From the NCBI RefSeq assembly GCF_011799805.1, contig NZ_WXUB01000001.1:558001-622000 (forward strand): DNA of 64,000 nt, given 5' to 3'. The translations under genes were made by a program, and so were the position numbers. The DNA is from Maribellus sediminis (GTDB taxonomy: Bacteria; Bacteroidota; Bacteroidia; Bacteroidales; Prolixibacteraceae). Under the pieces are notes generated by a model. It saw only the letters and a program-made list of their open reading frames with translations, made no database searches and was not told the origin of the DNA. Position 1 is the first letter of the stretch; every line of letters starts with the position of its first letter. Shown here one piece after another: positions 27,135 to 33,900 of this stretch.

Positions 27135-28130
27135 ATGAACTCTCCAGAAAAAAAGTTATTTGATAGAATTAGAAGTTATTTGCGTAGCACAAATAGTTTC
27201 ATTCGGAAAATTATTGTTTTCGTTGTTCTGGGTTTAACTATACAGAGCGTCTTTGCTCAGGAATATCAGTATGTACATTTTCCAGATTCAAATGCAGTAT
27301 GGAGCGAAGTATATTGGAAGCCTATATCAGAACCTTATCCCAGGTGGGTTTACAACCAATATGCCCTGTTTAATGAGGATACGGTAATTAACGGCATGAC
27401 TTATCATAAACTTTTTCATACCAACGCTACCGAAATAACAAAGGAAAATTCAGAATGTATTGGTGGAATACGAGAAGATAGTATAAAAAGGATTTTAATT
27501 TGTTATGCTATAGGTTTTAAACCTGATGAACCTTATTATAAAAAGGAATTTTTATTGTACCGTTTTAACATAGACATAGGAGATACAATTTGGGGATATA
27601 AAGAAAATATAGACATCCCTCCTTTGGAATTTCTTACAGTCAAATCCATTGATACAATAAAGATTTATAACTCGATGCGTAAAGTGTACAGTTTCGAACA
27701 AATCCCATGGGTTTACTGGATAGAAGGAATAGGAAATGTAAAAGGGCTGATATTTACATCAGGTGACCTCCCAACCAATGGAATGAACAATGATTTAATC
27801 TGTATGCACCAAAACGATTCACTATTGTTTTATAACTCTGATTACGATGGATGTGTTCCATCTTTTGTGATAGACGATGTGGCTCTACTTCCGAATACCG
27901 ATGTTAATGTTTATCCAAACCCTGTCACCAATGGAATTGTATATTTTGAAAACCTGAGTTTTGAATCAATTGAACTGTTCGATTTGAATGGAAGCCTGAT
28001 ACTGAATGAGCAAATCAAAGGACTAAGTACCTATAAACTCGATATACCAGAACTAACCACAGGGATATATACTTATAGGCTTAGTACAAAAGGATTGATT
28101 CCGACTATGGGTAAATTAGTTGTTGAATAA
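27135..28130 (+). CDS. Cassette 6: T9SS-secreted protein of unknown function
   Basis: The 331-residue product has a signal peptide following a basic N-terminus (IIVFVVLGLTIQSVFAQ). Its last 75 residues form a type IX secretion sorting domain: NVNVYPNPVTNGIVYFENLS, ELFDLNGSLIL, GIYTYRLSTKG and a final Lys-Leu-Val-Val-Glu. The middle part (about 45-250) contains no motif that I recognise. It should be exported through the outer membrane and anchored or released. Its cassette ends GTTAGCGGTA/TACCGCTAAC match over ten bases. Confidence 0.83.
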   Translation: MNSPEKKLFDRIRSYLRSTNSFIRKIIVFVVLGLTIQSVFAQEYQYVHFPDSNAVWSEVYWKPISEPYPRWVYNQYALFNEDTVINGMTYHKLFHTNATEITKENSECIGGIREDSIKRILICYAIGFKPDEPYYKKEFLLYRFNIDIGDTIWGYKENIDIPPLEFLTVKSIDTIKIYNSMRKVYSFEQIPWVYWIEGIGNVKGLIFTSGDLPTNGMNNDLICMHQNDSLLFYNSDYDGCVPSFVIDDVALLPNTDVNVYPNPVTNGIVYFENLSFESIELFDLNGSLILNEQIKGLSTYKLDIPELTTGIYTYRLSTKGLIPTMGKLVVE

Positions 28131-28157
28131 ATAGTCTAATGAAAAATATAAACAACA

Positions 28158-28211
28158 TACCGCTAACACTTTGAAATATGGCAGTTATCACCGCCACATA
28201 TTAGTGACTAT
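28158..28211 (+). repeat. Cassette site S7 (short attC-like palindrome)
   Basis: Left arm TACCGCTAAC-ACTTTGAAATATGGC; right arm GCCACATATTA-GTGACTAT (28204). Only 54 bp. The junction reads GTG instead of GTT, the single exception in the array. Confidence 0.7.
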
Positions 28212-28249
28212 CAGAAAATCAAACACGTTCTACTATTAATCACTCCAGC

Positions 28250-28280
28250 ATAGAACTTCTATATTTATTTTTTATATTTG
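28250..28280 (+). promoter_or_regulatory. Promoter and operator-like palindrome of the PadR gene
   Basis: ATAGAA-C-TTCTAT (28250-28262) is a 13-bp palindrome. TATATTTG (28273-28280) is a perfect TAnnTTTG box 26 bp before the ATG. The palindrome recurs upstream of the cassette recombinase. Confidence 0.7.
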
Positions 28281-28306
28281 GTACAGCTTAAACAACAATA
28301 ACAAGA

Positions 28307-28684
28307 ATGAGTGAAGTATCAAAAGAACTAATGGGAGCATCCTCCATCCCGCTTATCCTTTCCATTTTGAAAACTGGTGATACCTATGGCTTTGAAATCA
28401 TGGATAAGATTAAGGTATTGTCGCAAGAGAAGATTATATGGAAAGATGGTTCGCTGTATCCCGTTCTCCGCAAACTGGAGAAGGCTGGCTTGATCAAATC
28501 CTACTGGAAGAATGAAGACAACGGTGGCAGGTTAAGAAGAAGACGCTACTACAAGATTGTTGACAAAGGCAACAAGATGCTTGAGAAGCAAAAAGAAGAA
28601 TGGGCTATGATGCAATCAATATTTAATGAACTATGGAATCTTCAAACGTTTTCAACCTTCAGGAAGCTATTGATGATTGGCTAA
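28307..28684 (+). CDS. Cassette 7, first gene: PadR-family transcriptional regulator
   Basis: The 125-residue protein is a short PadR-type winged-helix repressor: MGASSIPLILSILKTGDTYGFEIMDKI, WKDGSLYPVLRKLEKAGLIKSYW, RRRRYYKIVDKGNKML. The family usually represses its own operon and responds to a small molecule or to partner membrane proteins. Its last 52 bases overlap the next gene in another frame, so the two are coupled. The palindrome in its promoter is the natural autoregulatory site. Confidence 0.9.
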   Translation: MSEVSKELMGASSIPLILSILKTGDTYGFEIMDKIKVLSQEKIIWKDGSLYPVLRKLEKAGLIKSYWKNEDNGGRLRRRRYYKIVDKGNKMLEKQKEEWAMMQSIFNELWNLQTFSTFRKLLMIG

Positions 28685-29349
28685 AAACCAATACTGACCA
28701 CCTGAACATAACCGATGACGACAAGGAGGAAATGCTCGACCATTTTCGTTCCACCATTAATGAACTTATGAAACAAGGTTTATCGGAAGAAGAAGCATTT
28801 GCGGTTGCAAAGATTCGCTTTGGTGGTTCTGATAACTGGGGGGACGATTTTAAGCAGGTTTCCACGGATAATTTCCAGGTTAAAAAGGTTATCACCTTCT
28901 TTTTTGGAATAATGATTTATTTCATCATTAACCTGGCTATTTTGCTTTTCATTAATCTCATTTATATTGGATTAAATCGCTTTGGAGTTAGTTCAACCGC
29001 CTTCAACCTTAAAACAACGCAACAAATCTTCTATGTGGTGTATATAGCTATACCTGTTATAATGTTCCTGTTATTCAGGTACAGAGACAAGGTTCTGCCC
29101 TATTTGAAAAGCAAACAACTTAGCATTGGAAAGCTACTTTGGGCATTTATAATATTGCTTGTGGTTCTTGCTGGTGAACGGTTTACTTACCCATTAATAC
29201 GAAAAGTGCTTGAACCGATGGAAAATTGGCGGGGCATACTGTCGCAATACAGGCTATTACAACGGGACTTTCAGTTTTATTTTCCCATCCTCATTGTTAT
29301 CAGCTTTATAATACTATACCTGCTGTACCGAAAGAAGAACTACGTGTGA
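28633..29349 (+). CDS. Cassette 7, second gene: membrane protein with permease-prefix domain
   Basis: The 238-residue protein begins with a soluble helical domain (about 1-80; DDWLKTNTDHLNITDDDKEEMLDHFRSTINEL, LSEEEAFAVAKIRFG) of the type that precedes ABC permeases and DUF1700-like proteins in PadR operons. Four hydrophobic helices follow at about 85-110, 130-150, 170-190 and 215-235. The pairing PadR plus prefix-domain membrane protein is common; the membrane protein is thought to sense envelope state, but its job is not established. Translation starts inside the padR gene. Confidence 0.82.
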   Translation: MESSNVFNLQEAIDDWLKTNTDHLNITDDDKEEMLDHFRSTINELMKQGLSEEEAFAVAKIRFGGSDNWGDDFKQVSTDNFQVKKVITFFFGIMIYFIINLAILLFINLIYIGLNRFGVSSTAFNLKTTQQIFYVVYIAIPVIMFLLFRYRDKVLPYLKSKQLSIGKLLWAFIILLVVLAGERFTYPLIRKVLEPMENWRGILSQYRLLQRDFQFYFPILIVISFIILYLLYRKKNYV

Positions 29350-29415
29350 AAGATAAACTTAAAAACCATGACTATATTAAAATCAATCAATTCAATAAAC
29401 CATTTCAACATGGAC

Positions 29416-29444
29416 AGGACTCTTGCAAATTTCGAGAGTCCTTT
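29416..29444 (+). terminator. Terminator of the PadR cassette
   Basis: A perfect 8-bp stem AGGACTCT/AGAGTCCT with a 10-nt loop is followed by TTT. The T-run is short, so termination may be partial. Confidence 0.55.
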
Positions 29445-29469
29445 AGCTGAATAACTGACAATAAATTAA

Positions 29470-29525
29470 ATAGTAACAACTAATACGTTGTATGTTACAC
29501 TATAAACTATACATACGTTAAGGAT
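29470..29525 (+). repeat. Cassette site S8 (short, similar to the attI-like site)
   Basis: ATAGTAAC (29470-29477) pairs with the start of cassette 7. The inner part TTGTATGTTACACTATAA...ATACATAC-GTTAAGGAT (junction 29517) follows S0 at 20521-20572 closely, including the downstream ATAAGACTG. Confidence 0.65.
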
Positions 29526-29566
29526 AAGACTGTATTAAAAACATCTATAAACTAAACTCAAATCAA

Positions 29567-30445
29567 ATGAAGATTTTTTTCCTTCTTTTCTTAGCTGCGA
29601 TAATTGTGTCTTGTAATTCTGACTATTCTGACACCAATACTAAAATTTTAATAAGCGACTTTTTTGATACGAATTTTCAATTTGTGTGTTCGGACAGTAC
29701 TACAGGGGAAGTACAATTATTGCCTTTGAATTATGAACTGGATAAGGAGACTATGTCATTCAAATTCGTTATCCCAGACAGTTTACAGTATTCTGACTTT
29801 TACAAAACTTATACTGGAAGGCTTATGGAAATTTATTTTTTAGGCTTATATGCTAATGAAAAAAATTCAATCGATTCTTTACTGATTATTTCAGGTTGTG
29901 ACACCGAAGCTGTAAAAGAAAGAATTGTGGAACATTACTATAACGACCCTATTTTCTTTAATGTATTTAAGACAGCTTTAGAAAGCTTTTACAGTAAACC
30001 TGAGAAAAAGGACGATTTAAAAGTCTCTCCCTTTAAAAAAGTAAATCTTCCTATTGATACGTTGATAAAAATATCGTTGCTTCAGTTTGACATTCTTAAC
30101 TACGATACTAAAAGAGGATTTAGTTATCATTTTGTATGCGGTGTTAATCCATATTCCTATGCCATGAATAATAAAGTAAACTTGTTGCTTGCTGGGTTTT
30201 GTCAGGACGCTATGAAGAATAAAACAATGAAGGAGGCACATTCCCAAATTATGAGTGAGTTCAGGGAACAAGTAAAGATTGATTACCCTAATGAAAAAGA
30301 TGATGTTAAGGGGATGTGTAAGAGGTATCAGGATGAGCTTCGAGAACGCCTTGTTGAAGATGGAACTCTTACAAGATGCCTGATTGAACATTACGAAAAG
30401 AATAAAGATGTTGAAGCATTTATATTAGCTGACGACATGAAATAG
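29567..30445 (+). CDS. Cassette 8: lipoprotein of unknown function
   Basis: The 292-residue product has a lipoprotein signal (LAAIIVSC, Cys16). The mature part is rich in charged residues, has two pairs of isolated Cys and ends with a helical C-terminal third (MKEAHSQIMSEFREQVKIDYPNEKDDVKGMCKRYQDEL). No family is recognised. It begins 48 bp after the junction at 29517. Unlike the other cassettes, its two ends do not match, so the right end was probably exchanged or lost. Confidence 0.75.
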   Translation: MKIFFLLFLAAIIVSCNSDYSDTNTKILISDFFDTNFQFVCSDSTTGEVQLLPLNYELDKETMSFKFVIPDSLQYSDFYKTYTGRLMEIYFLGLYANEKNSIDSLLIISGCDTEAVKERIVEHYYNDPIFFNVFKTALESFYSKPEKKDDLKVSPFKKVNLPIDTLIKISLLQFDILNYDTKRGFSYHFVCGVNPYSYAMNNKVNLLLAGFCQDAMKNKTMKEAHSQIMSEFREQVKIDYPNEKDDVKGMCKRYQDELRERLVEDGTLTRCLIEHYEKNKDVEAFILADDMK

Positions 30446-30466
30446 TTGTAATTAATATATGGAAGG

Positions 30467-30500
30467 CATAGCAATTTGTCATATTGCAGGGCGGGGTAAC
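30467..30500 (+). repeat. Cassette half-site S9 at the array end
   Basis: GCATAGCAATTTGTCATATTGCAGGGCGGGG is the left arm of a site like S6 (which has ACATATTGCAGGGCGGGG). No right arm follows in the next 200 bp, so the array is truncated here. Confidence 0.6.
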
Positions 30501-30713
30501 AGAACCCTATCCATCGATCAAAATCCTTCGTATTAGATGCAATTATTTTATTAATTAAATAATACTAAATACTCTGCAATCCTCTATTATGATCTAATCT
30601 TCAGCTTCTTGTTAAATGTTAAAACAAGGAGTTATTCTATCCTTAGTTACGATAGGCATGATAAGCTTTTATTTGCGATATAACGTACTGAAACATCTCT
30701 TTGAGACGAATAG
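30501..30713. other. Spacer after the truncated array
   Basis: AT-rich, no gene or clear repeat seen. Confidence 0.4.
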
Positions 30714-31055
30714 TTACCTGCCTCGCAAAATCTCCCCAAAACGGTAGTTTGCTGCCCCATTGTTGTTAAATGTTTCAATTGTATCGCAAATCGGCTCTTC
30801 CCAGGGATACATTTGCCGTTTTTCCTTTCGTTTCCCTGTTACTTCAGTTTGGAATATCTCGTAGTGAACTTCCTTGGTTTCGATGTTGGTTACCTGATAA
30901 AAATATATAAGTCCAGCTGACAGGAACTTGTAGTACCTGTATCCATCCTTAATGCCTTGCCCTATAAAATTATCGGGAAGTGCTTTGGCTACAGGATCAC
31001 CTAAAGTTTCTATCGTCTTATGCCAAGCATCCATCTGAATTACGTATCCGTCCAT
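30714..31055 (-). CDS. Small protein of unknown function near the right island end
   Basis: The 113-residue protein has no signal peptide: MDGYVIQMDAWHKTIETLGDPVAKALPDNFIGQGIKDG at the start, then beta-type YRYYKFLSAGLIYFYQVTNIETKEVHYEIFQTEVTGKR. The even codon use and Trp/Tyr-rich strands make it a plausible real gene. No family is recognised. It reads toward the array and lies between the array and the right att site. Confidence 0.6.
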   Translation of the reverse strand: MDGYVIQMDAWHKTIETLGDPVAKALPDNFIGQGIKDGYRYYKFLSAGLIYFYQVTNIETKEVHYEIFQTEVTGKRKEKRQMYPWEEPICDTIETFNNNGAANYRFGEILRGR

Positions 31056-31197
31056 TGTTTTAATGTTTGAGTTTAGCGTAAAGTTATACGAGCCATTGCA
31101 ATGCTACACGGTTAGATAACGTGATTTTGCGGTTACGAAACGGGAATTGCGGTAAGTGTGTTGAAATGTACCTGGGAACAAATAAGTCGGGTGTTTT

Positions 31198-31217
31198 TGT
31201 GCAAATATTGTGCAAAT
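31198..31217 (+). repeat. Terminal repeat TGTGCAAATATTGTGCAAAT, right copy
   Basis: Exact copy of 10375-10394 in the same orientation, 45 bp inside the right att core. Confidence 0.75.
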
Positions 31218-31251
31218 AAAAAGAGTCGCAAGAACAAAGTCTTGTAACTCT
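31218..31251 (-). terminator. Terminator of tRNA-Gln(CTG) supplied by the island
   Basis: Stem AGAGT-CG-CAAGA / TCTTG-TA-ACTCT with a small internal mismatch; A-run on its left side is the U-run for minus-strand transcription. Confidence 0.6.
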
Positions 31252-31260
31252 CTGATATTC

Positions 31261-31336
31261 TGGTTGACCTGCCAGGGCTCGAACCTGGACTCTTCTGATC
31301 CAGAGTCAGACGTGTTGCCAGTTACACCACAGGTCA
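31261..31336 (-). tRNA. tRNA-Gln(CTG)
   Basis: A 76-nt cloverleaf including encoded CCA: acceptor stem TGACCTG/CAGGTCA, anticodon stem-loop TCTGA-CTCTGGA-TCAGA with anticodon CTG. Its 3' 46 bp are the right att core, so the functional tRNA was rebuilt by the island. A second Gln tRNA (TTG) lies 2.2 kb away. Confidence 0.95.
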
Positions 31337-31467
31337 AAATTGTGGCTGCAAAATTAGTAAAAGTCACAAAGATTGTTCTTCAAAAATCTTATTTTATTTA
31401 ATGATTTGATTTCCATTTCTGTTATGTTTAAATCCTGAAACCTGCTGCGGCAAAAAAGTGATATAAA

Positions 31468-32103
31468 ATGAATATCCCGGATAAAAACACGACTTTCCCG
31501 CTTCCTCATCACGATCGGCTTTGTTTTTTGAAGAACATTATCAAAAATCCCAACATCATTGTGGGCGACTACACCTACTACGACGATTTTGACGATGTCC
31601 ATAATTTCGAAAAAAACGTAAAGTATCATTTCGATTTTGTTGGAGACAAACTCATCATCGGCAAGTTTTGCATGATCGCTTCAGGCGCCACTTTTATAAT
31701 GAACGGCGGCAATCACATTACCGATGCTATTTCATCTTACCCCTTCTCCATTTTTGGCGGTGACTGGTCGAATGCGATGGATGGGAAATCCTTCCCTTAT
31801 AAAGGCGACACAATAATTGACAACGATGTGTGGATTGGTCATAATGCTGTAATTATGCCCGGTGTGAAAATTGGGGACGGAGCAATCGTTGCTACCAATT
31901 CAACCGTTACAAAAGATGTGGAACCTTATTCGATTGTGGGTGGCAATCCTGCAAAAACCATTCGGAAACGTTTTTCGGATGAACAGATCGAAATCCTTTT
32001 GAATTTGAAATGGTGGGATTGGGAGTTGGAAAAGATCACCCGTTCTGTGGAGATTCTCACTGGAAACGATGTAGATGCACTTCAGAAATTATTGAATGAC
32101 TAA
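31468..32103 (+). CDS. Vat/CatB-type hexapeptide-repeat acetyltransferase
   Basis: The 211-residue protein follows streptogramin A acetyltransferase VatD closely over its length: VGDYTYYDDF, KLIIGKFCMIASGATFIMNGGNH, PYKGDTIIDNDVWIGHNAVIMPGVKIGDGAIVATNS and GGNPAKTIRKRF. His83 corresponds to the catalytic His82 of VatD. The fold is a left-handed beta-helix trimer using acetyl-CoA. The chromosomal position makes a housekeeping xenobiotic acetyltransferase as likely as true resistance. It starts just outside the island, 131 bp upstream of the tRNA-Gln in opposite orientation. Confidence 0.88.
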   Translation: MNIPDKNTTFPLPHHDRLCFLKNIIKNPNIIVGDYTYYDDFDDVHNFEKNVKYHFDFVGDKLIIGKFCMIASGATFIMNGGNHITDAISSYPFSIFGGDWSNAMDGKSFPYKGDTIIDNDVWIGHNAVIMPGVKIGDGAIVATNSTVTKDVEPYSIVGGNPAKTIRKRFSDEQIEILLNLKWWDWELEKITRSVEILTGNDVDALQKLLND

Positions 32104-32258
32104 AAAATGAGGATCGGAATTGTCATTTTTACTTTATTAAAGTTCACTAAACAACCACTGCATTTAACAATATTGTGTAATTCTGTACACCCTTTTTAAT
32201 CGTATGTAAATCTTCATCTGGTAGCTACAGTCATAAATTGTCTTGTTCTGCTCAATCC

Positions 32259-32287
32259 TTGTTTTTTTAAAGATTAGCTTAACTTTG
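32259..32287 (+). promoter_or_regulatory. Promoter of the YiaK-like gene
   Basis: TTG at 32259-32261 and a perfect TAACTTTG box at 32280-32287, spacing 18 bp, 24 bp before the ATG. Confidence 0.65.
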
Positions 32288-32311
32288 GTTGGAATCATAA
32301 ACCAAACCAGC

Positions 32312-33328
32312 ATGACCAGAGTGAGTTTTGAAGAAATGAAGGCTACCATAAAAGCTGCTTTTGAAAAGGCAGGGATGCCTGTAGAAAAATCAGAAATTTG
32401 TGCGCGTATACATACCGAATCGAGCCGGGATGGTGTCTATTCACACGGATTGAATCGTGTTGAACGATTTGTGGATTACATCAAAAAGGGCTGGGTAGAT
32501 GTTCATGCGGAACCAACTTTAGAGAAGAATCTTGGATCGCTTGAAGTATACAACGGAAATCTTGGACCTGGTATCTTAAATGCCCTTTTTTCTATGAATC
32601 GGGCGACTGAGATTGCAGAGAATATGGGGCTGGGATTGGTTGCTTTAAACAATACAACACACTGGATGAGGGGAGGGACTTATGGCTGGCAGGCTGCTGA
32701 AAAAGGATACGTGGCCATATGTTGGACCAACACCGAATCCTGCATGCCTGCTTGGGGTGCCAAAACTATTGGCATAGGAAATAATCCGTTCATTATGGCC
32801 GTGCCGCGTAAAGAAGGACACATTGTTCTGGACATGGCCATGTCGCAATATTCGTATGGAAAACTGCAGGTTACGCGTTTAAAGAATGAAAAACTTCCCT
32901 ATCCGGGCGGCTATGATAAGGAAGGCAATTTAACCGATGTTCCCGGTCCTATCGAAGAAACAATGCGCATTTTGCCAACCGGATACTGGAAGGGATCAGG
33001 TTTGTCAATTCTGCTGGATATCATTTCAGCATTGCTTTCAAATGGTTTATCGACTGCCGAAATTGATAAAGCCGGAGTGGGAAGTTGTGGCAGGTGCAAT
33101 CAGGTATTTATTGCCATCGATCCGTTGAAAATTAGTACTCAGGAATTCATCGACAATGTTCTCGACGAGACGGTTAAACAGCTAAAGGCATCGGTGCCTG
33201 CAAACGAAAACGGTGAAATATTTTATCCCGGCGAACAATCCTTGCGAACCCGGACCATAAATTCTGAATTGGGAATTTTGGTAGACGACGGAGTGTGGGG
33301 AAATGTAAAAAAATTGGCAGGCGTTTAG
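32312..33328 (+). CDS. yiaK: Malate/lactate-type dehydrogenase, YiaK-like (3-dehydro-L-gulonate 2-dehydrogenase)
   Basis: I start at ATG 32312 (338 residues), which fits the promoter; an upstream ATG at 32243 would overlap it. The protein belongs to the YlbC/MDH2 family of NAD(P)-dependent oxidoreductases. Features are HTESSRDGVYSHGLNR near residue 40 with the family's conserved His, NNTTHWMRGGTYGWQAAEKG, and GYWKGSGLSILLDIISALLS. The closest named relative that I recall is YiaK, which reduces 2,3-diketo-L-gulonate; the substrate is inferred. It stands alone. Confidence 0.82.
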   Translation: MTRVSFEEMKATIKAAFEKAGMPVEKSEICARIHTESSRDGVYSHGLNRVERFVDYIKKGWVDVHAEPTLEKNLGSLEVYNGNLGPGILNALFSMNRATEIAENMGLGLVALNNTTHWMRGGTYGWQAAEKGYVAICWTNTESCMPAWGAKTIGIGNNPFIMAVPRKEGHIVLDMAMSQYSYGKLQVTRLKNEKLPYPGGYDKEGNLTDVPGPIEETMRILPTGYWKGSGLSILLDIISALLSNGLSTAEIDKAGVGSCGRCNQVFIAIDPLKISTQEFIDNVLDETVKQLKASVPANENGEIFYPGEQSLRTRTINSELGILVDDGVWGNVKKLAGV

Positions 33329-33530
33329 TTCGATCAGCGTAAAAGTTATTATTGTATAAGCACCAAATAAGGTTTGCCTGTAAGAAAGTAAAACAGCGGA
33401 GATAAAAACCGGTAACAACGTTTTTATAAAAATAAGGACCGGTGGAATTTTTGGTTTTGCTGTTCTTAATTTTGAAATCGGGGAATGGTTTTACAACTGA
33501 CCACAAGCGTATCCTTCGATTTTCATAAAT

Positions 33531-33556
33531 AAAAAAGGAGTACAAAATTGTACTCC
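33531..33556 (-). terminator. Terminator of tRNA-Gln(TTG)
   Basis: Stem GGAGTAC/GTACTCC with loop AAAATT, A-run at 33531-33536 giving the U-run for the minus strand. Confidence 0.8.
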
Positions 33557-33563
33557 TTAGTTT

Positions 33564-33639
33564 TGGTTGACCCGCCAGGGCTCGAACCTGGACTCTTCTG
33601 AACCAAAATCAGACGTGTTGCCAATTACACCACGGGTCA
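33564..33639 (-). tRNA. tRNA-Gln(TTG)
   Basis: A 76-nt cloverleaf with encoded CCA: acceptor TGACCCG/CGGGTCA, anticodon stem-loop TCTGA-TTTTGGT-TCAGA with anticodon TTG. It differs from the CTG tRNA at only a few positions and lacks signs of insertion. Confidence 0.95.
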
Positions 33640-33870
33640 GTCCTTATTGTGTCTTTTCGTTAAAGACGGTGCAAAAGTATAAAAATTTTTTATTCTGCAA
33701 TATCGACGCATATTTTTTTTGAAGTCACCCGATTTTTTGGATTGTATTTTATCAAGTTGTTGATTTTGAAAGGTATTGTTACGTTTTGTAAACAGCAGGT
33801 CCTCCAACACTAAGGAAAGAACTGCGCAATAGCTTAACTAAAAATTCTAATGCTAATTATATGAAAAGTT

Positions 33871-33878
33871 TATCTTTG
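33871..33878 (+). promoter_or_regulatory. -7 box of the DUF2723 gene
   Basis: TATCTTTG, a perfect TAnnTTTG motif 22 bp before the ATG; no clear -33 element. Confidence 0.55.
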
Positions 33879-33900
33879 CTCTTGTTCAAAAAAACAAGAC

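Larger units (their letters stand above)
10211..31308. mobile_element. 21-kb genomic island integrated in tRNA-Gln(CTG)
   Basis: The boundaries are two identical 46-bp sequences at 10211-10256 and 31263-31308, equal to the 3' part of the tRNA-Gln gene from the anticodon loop to the discriminator base. The left end encodes a tyrosine recombinase reading inward. The left half also has a helix-turn-helix protein, a primase and a helicase; the right half carries a second recombinase with a cassette array. No relaxase, type IV secretion or phage structural gene is visible, so transfer would need a helper. Much of the DNA, especially after 20 kb, is visibly AT-richer than the flanks. Confidence 0.9.

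Noticed and set aside
29226-29450. 74-codon frame overlapping the end of the membrane-protein gene
   Set aside because: Different frame within and after a real gene, runs through the terminator hairpin.
20563-29525. Classical integron with canonical attC sites
   Set aside because: None of the junctions fits GTTRRRY and the recombinase lacks the IntI insertion. I describe the array as integron-like instead.
20521-30500. CRISPR array
   Set aside because: The repeats are far apart, are variable palindromes separated by genes, and no cas gene is present.
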